Assembly: GCA_040901765.1 (NCBI GenBank)
Contig: JBBDYG010000076.1
Location: 1-64,000, forward strand
Source: JBBDYG01 sp040901765
GTDB lineage: Bacteria > Planctomycetota > Planctomycetia > Pirellulales > Lacipirellulaceae
Length of the DNA: 64,000 nt
Direction: 5' to 3'
The notes beneath the pieces are model-generated. The model had not been told where the DNA came from. It made no database searches and saw only the letters and a program-made list of their open reading frames with translations. Numbering within the stretch: the first letter of the stretch is position 1; the number at the start of each line of letters is the position of its first letter. This document shows, piece after piece, positions 59,706 through 64,000 of the stretch. The position numbers and the translations under genes were made by a program.

Positions 59706-62592
59706 CGCCTCGATCGGAATCGCGCCACGCGGGATACTCCTGTTCGAGCAGCGTGCGAGGCCAATTGCCATACCAAGGAGTCCCAGTGCGGCGTTCGCGT
59801 TCGATTTCGCTGAGGGCGTATCTCTTTACGGCGTCGCGACCCGCGAAAACGGGGCGGTCCGTGCCAATCTCGTAGTGTCGCGCCCAGGTCGGCTCCGCGT
59901 CGGGGTCCGGCAGTACGACGACATCGAAATCGGTGCTATGGAATTCATAGCCGGCAACCGGTGCAGGCACTCTTTGTACCCGAATGCCGGAAAGCTTCGT
60001 GCGGCGCAACCAATCAACCGCGCCCTCAACTGCTTTCACAGTCGACTCATCCGGTGATTGAATGCGCATCAAGAAGCGCACGATCGCCGTTGTCTCCTGC
60101 GGACAGCCGGACGCCAATTCAAAAGTACGAGCGCTCGCGGCGGCGAACGTCGTTGCGTCATGCTGCTGACACCATCCTGATGGCTTGTTGTCGACGCGAA
60201 TCTGACATTTGAGAATGCACTCGACGCCGCGGTTCACCGCCCGCCGGGCCGCGCGCCGCCGTTTGTCATCGAGCCATTTCCAATGGGACCGGCCATCGGC
60301 GGCGTCCTTAAGCACATTGAGAATCCCGATCGTTACGCCATCGTTGAACGTGATATGCGCAGCGTAATTTGACGGATCAGGGAATTGTTGGGGAAACCCG
60401 CCATTGGTCAGTTGCGCGGCGAGCATAAAATCGAACCCGCGCAGGCAGGCGTCGCGCCATGCCTCGTCGCCGCCCGCGCCATAAGCCTTCGCCAAGTATT
60501 CCACTTGAGAATGAATGTTGTAGTTATCGAAGGACGTGTCGCTGTTGCTACGCGAGGCTGCAACCGCCGCGATCTGTTCGGGGGTCAGTAACGCCAGCAT
60601 GTCGTAGTCCTTCGGCCAGCCACCATTCTCGCGTTGAAACAACAGGATGTTGGCCGCGATCTGCTTCACCTGGGCGGGCGCATACGACGCTTGATCGGGC
60701 AACGCGTGAATCACACGTTTCGGATTGCGAATTTTTCGCCAATGGTGCGTACAGTCGTGAAAGCCGGCAATATCAATCGCCAGCGCGGCTGAGTCCGCGC
60801 GCTCGATTAGGGTCACCCAATCAGCTTCCGGTTCGGCCGGCGGCTTGCCAAGTTCTCGTTTCGCTCCGCCTTCCATTTCGATGGGCGAACCTATGAACTG
60901 ACCGGTTCGCGGATTAAACCAGCGTTGCTGGGCAACGCCTTCCAAGTCGGTTAAATCGAGCGTGCCGGCGACCGACCCCGTCGGCAGATACACGGCGTAC
61001 ACTTCGCCACGTTTTGCGAAGACCTGCGGACCGAGTGCAACCGTCCGCCCCCGGCCGATGCCGACGGGAATTGTGCCTCCTCCGTGCGACAATTCATCGG
61101 CCGGCTCCATTTCCCAAAATGGCAAATTCTCTTCCATAAAGTGACGCGCAAACCACAGATAGCGCCACAGCGTTTCTCGTTCCGCGGTTTTGAAACTGTC
61201 GGTACGCAGCAAGTCTTCGAGGATGAACTCGATCATGCCTCCTGAGAAGTAGGTGGCCCAAATCTTTTCCCGGCGGTGCCCCTCCGCGTCGTCGACCGGT
61301 AGATGCGAAGCCCGCTGACCCCGGTCAAGCGTGAACTCGTCGAGGCTTACCGGCAGCGGGCGACCGGCCCGCCGGGTCTCGGTGCGGATGGCCTCAGTCA
61401 CTTCGTGAATCGGCCGCTGGTTCAACTGGATCGAGGTCATGCTGAACCGCGGATCGCCATAGGAGAAGCGAAGCTGCTCCACGGGATCGCCCGCGCTATG
61501 GACGGTCACAGGATGGTCGTAGGGATCCACGGCGCGGATATAGTCGGCGAAAGCGCGCAGGCGCGCGGGTCCAAAATCGAAATTCAGGTTGTATTCCTCA
61601 CACAGGTTCCACTGGATCGCCAGGTGATGACCGAATCGGGCCACCATCTCGCGATAAAAGAGCTTCCGCTCAGGGCCGAGCTCGCCGTCATCAAGTTCGC
61701 GTTTGTTGGCGGCTTCGGCTTCATTGAACACAAAATGCAAGAAAATCCCCTGCCGCTGGGCGTGGCTAAAGACGGTCTCCCATTGGCGAAGCTTCGCGAG
61801 GTCATAGTGAAAATTGTCATTGCTCTTGTGACCGCGGGGGTCGATCGTGCCCGCCCAGGGCCATACGTCCTTGCCGTCGCCGCCAACGTTCATCGTGAGA
61901 AAATAGATGCTGTTGACGTGGTGATCGGCCAAATAGTTCAGCGCGCCGATGATCGCCCGTCCCCGGCCGTTTCCCCAGTCGGGATCTCCTTCGCGCCAAT
62001 CAGACTCGTGATCGGCGAAACGGTGCTTCGGTGGCGTGCGATCGAAGCCTGCATAGCCCAAGAAATCCTCTGGCTCGTCAGTACCGCCTCGGAGCCAGTA
62101 GGGACCATCTTGAAACTTCAAATAGTGCTGGCCGACGTAGGCCAGACGGCCCCATTTCAGAAACCCTGCCGCCTGGGGATCGCGCGGCGCCACGTCGAAT
62201 TCTCCAGTTGATTCGGGTACTTCGATTAACTTACCCGCATCCGCATCCAACTCGATCGCGACGCCCGGCCCCTGACGAAACGTCGCTGCGTAACGCCACT
62301 TTCCGGGCAGGTTCGGCGCGAAGCGGACGCACCATGCGTTGCCCTGCGGTCCGCCTTTCCCATCCCCGTCGAAGTACCCGGGAACCACAAAGAGTTGATT
62401 GTCGGGACCGCTGAAAACGACCTGCAATCGGATGTCCAAGAAGGGATTCGGCGACTCGTCGGTCTCCGTCGCCCCGGGGCCTTGAAATGTAATGGTGACC
62501 GGATGCCAAACCGTAAGGGTGCCTTCAATCGTTTCAGCTTCAACCGTCGTGCCGAGCGACAGGACGAGCAAGGCGGCAATAACTTTCGACAT
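59659..62592 (-). CDS. Fusion of DUF5060-type glycosidase and PL10 pectate lyase
   Basis: A 977-residue exported protein starting MSKVIAALLVLSLGTTVEAE. Residues about 20-110 are a DUF5060-type immunoglobulin-like domain (VWHPVTITFQGP, FAPNLPGKWRYAATFRQGPG). Residues about 130-480 form a TIM-barrel glycosidase-like domain with an E-containing QWNLCEEYN, followed by a collagen-binding-2-like domain (YAVYLPTGSVAGTLDLTDLE, QRWFNPRTGQF). Residues about 610-960 match pectate lyase family 10: NGGWPKDYDML, YNIHSQVEYLAKAY, NGGFPQQFPDPSNYAAHITF and GWCQQHDATTFAAAS. It probably attacks pectin or a pectin-like side chain. It converges with, and overlaps, the 54534 gene. Confidence 0.82.
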   Translation of the reverse strand: MSKVIAALLVLSLGTTVEAETIEGTLTVWHPVTITFQGPGATETDESPNPFLDIRLQVVFSGPDNQLFVVPGYFDGDGKGGPQGNAWCVRFAPNLPGKWRYAATFRQGPGVAIELDADAGKLIEVPESTGEFDVAPRDPQAAGFLKWGRLAYVGQHYLKFQDGPYWLRGGTDEPEDFLGYAGFDRTPPKHRFADHESDWREGDPDWGNGRGRAIIGALNYLADHHVNSIYFLTMNVGGDGKDVWPWAGTIDPRGHKSNDNFHYDLAKLRQWETVFSHAQRQGIFLHFVFNEAEAANKRELDDGELGPERKLFYREMVARFGHHLAIQWNLCEEYNLNFDFGPARLRAFADYIRAVDPYDHPVTVHSAGDPVEQLRFSYGDPRFSMTSIQLNQRPIHEVTEAIRTETRRAGRPLPVSLDEFTLDRGQRASHLPVDDAEGHRREKIWATYFSGGMIEFILEDLLRTDSFKTAERETLWRYLWFARHFMEENLPFWEMEPADELSHGGGTIPVGIGRGRTVALGPQVFAKRGEVYAVYLPTGSVAGTLDLTDLEGVAQQRWFNPRTGQFIGSPIEMEGGAKRELGKPPAEPEADWVTLIERADSAALAIDIAGFHDCTHHWRKIRNPKRVIHALPDQASYAPAQVKQIAANILLFQRENGGWPKDYDMLALLTPEQIAAVAASRSNSDTSFDNYNIHSQVEYLAKAYGAGGDEAWRDACLRGFDFMLAAQLTNGGFPQQFPDPSNYAAHITFNDGVTIGILNVLKDAADGRSHWKWLDDKRRRAARRAVNRGVECILKCQIRVDNKPSGWCQQHDATTFAAASARTFELASGCPQETTAIVRFLMRIQSPDESTVKAVEGAVDWLRRTKLSGIRVQRVPAPVAGYEFHSTDFDVVVLPDPDAEPTWARHYEIGTDRPVFAGRDAVKRYALSEIERERRTGTPWYGNWPRTLLEQEYPAWRDSDRGATGHPPAATSRSSDP

Positions 62593-62635
62593 GATGGAGA
62601 TGCTGCTAGGAGGAATGGCGCCAGTGCCGATAGGA

Positions 62636-63721
62636 TCAACGACCAGGTGCTTCTTGTGGCGTTCCGGCCTCAACGATCAATTTCAGCCCTTGATTGAGTT
62701 GTGCATCGATTTGGCCCGGCTCGAACTCACCCCAGTCCGCCTCGGCGGCAACTACCACGAGATTCAGGCTGGGAATCAGAACACTGCAATTCCCACGGTG
62801 GCCCAGCGACATCACCGTATCGTCGGGCGCATCGGGCCACGTTCGTGTGTGGGGATGGTGGATACCTGTGTCGTTGAACCACCAATTGAATCCGTAGATT
62901 CCCGGGCCGGACTTTGAAAAGTGGTTCGACTCGCCGCCATAGGTGCCGATCTGAAGGTAATCGTTCGTCTTGGCATCGCTGCTGAGGGCCAAATCCTTTG
63001 GCACTTGCGGCTTCATGTTCTCGTCGAAGTAATGTCGTGGAAGCACCTGCGTTCCATTCCAGTTACCGCGATTCAGCCAGAACCAAGCGATACGAGCGAA
63101 GTCGCGCACCGACGCGCTCATCCGCCGGTTCTTTTGCCGAAAGGAAAAACCGTCCTGCAACTCGAGTACACCGAACCGCTGCGGATCGTGAAAAACCGTT
63201 TCCGGTTCACCTTGAAAGACTTTGTCGAACAGCGTCTTTTGATAGAGCTGAATGGCATAGTCGTTATACGCCCAGGCCTGTCCGGGCTCTTCCGGCCGCG
63301 CGTAGCCGCTGGTCATGTTTGCCAGATGCCGCAGCGTCATCGGACGGTCCTTTGGAGAAAGTTCCCACCCGAAGTCGGCCAGCGGCTGGTCAAAGCTTTT
63401 CGCCTTGCCCTCCTTGACGGCAAACATCAATAGCGTCGAGAGGACCGGCTTCGCAGAAGAATACCAGTCGCCCTTCTCTTCCTGCGGACCCCAAGCCTTA
63501 ACGACGTATCCGTTCTTAACGACACAGCCTCGGCTTCCCAGCGCCAATGCCACCGCTTCCAAGCGCGAGTCATCCAACCCCAACTCTGGCGGTCTTTTGA
63601 CCTCCCACTCGGAACTTGGAAACGTGATGTCGGCGGCGCACACAGCCGCGATCGCCAGGTTTGCCGCAAAAATCGCAGAGAAACCGAACGGGCGGCAATC
63701 AAAGGGAACCGAGGAAAGCAT
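62636..63721 (-). CDS. Secreted serine hydrolase of the beta-lactamase-related family
   Basis: A 361-residue exported protein with a signal peptide (residues 1-30, ending VCAAD). It shows the class C serine-hydrolase plan: S88-S-A-K91 as the S-x-x-K nucleophile motif, a Y-N-D in place of Y-x-N (AYNDYAI), and a late HRGNCSVLIPSLNLVVV block. Such proteins act as esterases, amidases or penicillin-binding-like hydrolases; the substrate cannot be told. It is immediately upstream of the glycosidase-lyase gene, 43 bp away, in the same direction. Confidence 0.8.
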   Translation of the reverse strand: MLSSVPFDCRPFGFSAIFAANLAIAAVCAADITFPSSEWEVKRPPELGLDDSRLEAVALALGSRGCVVKNGYVVKAWGPQEEKGDWYSSAKPVLSTLLMFAVKEGKAKSFDQPLADFGWELSPKDRPMTLRHLANMTSGYARPEEPGQAWAYNDYAIQLYQKTLFDKVFQGEPETVFHDPQRFGVLELQDGFSFRQKNRRMSASVRDFARIAWFWLNRGNWNGTQVLPRHYFDENMKPQVPKDLALSSDAKTNDYLQIGTYGGESNHFSKSGPGIYGFNWWFNDTGIHHPHTRTWPDAPDDTVMSLGHRGNCSVLIPSLNLVVVAAEADWGEFEPGQIDAQLNQGLKLIVEAGTPQEAPGR

Positions 63722-63914
63722 TGGCAGAATTCACGAAGTGAGCTGGTTCTCGCCAGTATAGCGGGCCCTTGAAAGGCTCGAATCGGGCAGGCCGCTGGCG
63801 ATGCCCCTGATTCTAGCGGAAAGGCCGATATCCTTTAATCCTCAAACTCATCGTAACCGATAATGTCGAATGGCAGCCTTCCGCCCCGGTCCGTCGCCAC
63901 TTAATTTTAGGATT

Positions 63915-63975
63915 AGCCGCAGGGCGCTAGCTCGCGGTTGAAGCAGTAAAAACCGGAGGCTAGCGCCCGGCGGCT
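63915..63975. repeat. REP-like inverted repeat at the window end
   Basis: AGCCGCAGGGCGCTAGC (63915-63931) and GCTAGCGCCCGGCGGCT (63959-63975) are inverted repeats with one mismatch and a 27-bp centre. It looks like a dispersed intergenic repeat of planctomycetes and may act as a terminator or REP element. Confidence 0.6.
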
Positions 63976-64000
63976 GATCTGCCCAACCCCAATATTTAGC

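Noticed and set aside
61303..62211. A 302-codon plus-strand frame opposite the glycosidase-lyase gene
   Set aside because: No domain or ribosome site; it mirrors the coding frame of a well-supported enzyme on the other strand.

Overview
The window looks like part of a Planctomycetota chromosome, probably Pirellulales-like. The evidence is two to three PEP-CTERM proteins, dockerin-type Ca-binding repeats in secreted proteins, a DUF1559 pseudopilin-like protein, and a very large secreted protein joining a PVC-type membrane-bound dehydrogenase domain to HEAT repeats and a cytochrome c site. No rRNA, tRNA or CRISPR array was recognised.

Bases 1 to about 36 kb are an accessory, mobile-element-like region. 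In order it holds: the C-terminus of a strawberry-notch-like NTPase; ArdA antirestriction protein; a small PC4-like protein; a RelE/ParE toxin-antitoxin pair; a complete type I Wadjet operon (jetABCD, minus strand); a Fic AMP-transferase with an upstream inverted-repeat operator array; a tyrosine recombinase; a cysteine-rich secreted peptide; a dockerin protein; a beta-helix gene split by an IS5-family insertion whose 4-bp duplication lets the host frame be rejoined exactly; a flagellin whose variable domain is replaced by seven FG-GAP/VCBS repeats; and a plasmid-type block (PC4-like protein, zinc-ribbon protein, DUF932).

Bases 23.47 to 34.25 kb form the most striking unit. It is a tightly packed plus-strand cluster: an AAA ATPase with a C-terminal HTH, a subtilisin-like S8 protease, a sigma-region-4-like protein, a small HTH-like partner, an ImmA/IrrE metalloprotease fused to a UvrD helicase with a degenerate RecB-type nuclease tail, then multiubiquitin, a DUF6791-ThiF E1-like enzyme and a DUF6527 protein. 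It starts from a near-consensus promoter that predicts a leaderless mRNA and overlaps a direct repeat. I read it as a probable defence or conflict locus combining proteolysis, DNA unwinding and ubiquitin-like modification. It is flanked on both sides by plasmid-type genes (DUF932, DUF6573, PC4-like).

Three noncoding copies of one repeated element (about 1.4, 12.7 and 35.3 kb) lie inside this accessory region. Two carry a hairpin whose stems differ in sequence but stay complementary, around a conserved 13-nt loop.

Bases 36 to 39.4 kb hold a membrane-anchored protein with an in-frame TGA, a VOC protein, an AraC-family regulator and an AT-richer DUF4256 gene. A 35-bp imperfect direct repeat brackets this segment.

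Bases 39.5 to 54.3 kb look like a beta-1,2-glucan (sophorooligosaccharide) utilisation locus: a GH144-type glucanase, two PEP-CTERM proteins, a DUF1559 protein, a second GH144-like enzyme with dockerin and PEP-CTERM tail, a GH1 beta-glucosidase, a GH94 phosphorylase-type enzyme, a divergent GPH-family sugar transporter with an unusual helical insert, and a LacI regulator. At least three LacI-type palindromes sit at promoters in the locus.

Bases 54.5 to 63.7 kb hold a 1723-residue secreted multidomain redox protein, a 977-residue glycosidase-pectate lyase fusion and a serine hydrolase. The window ends in a REP-like inverted repeat.
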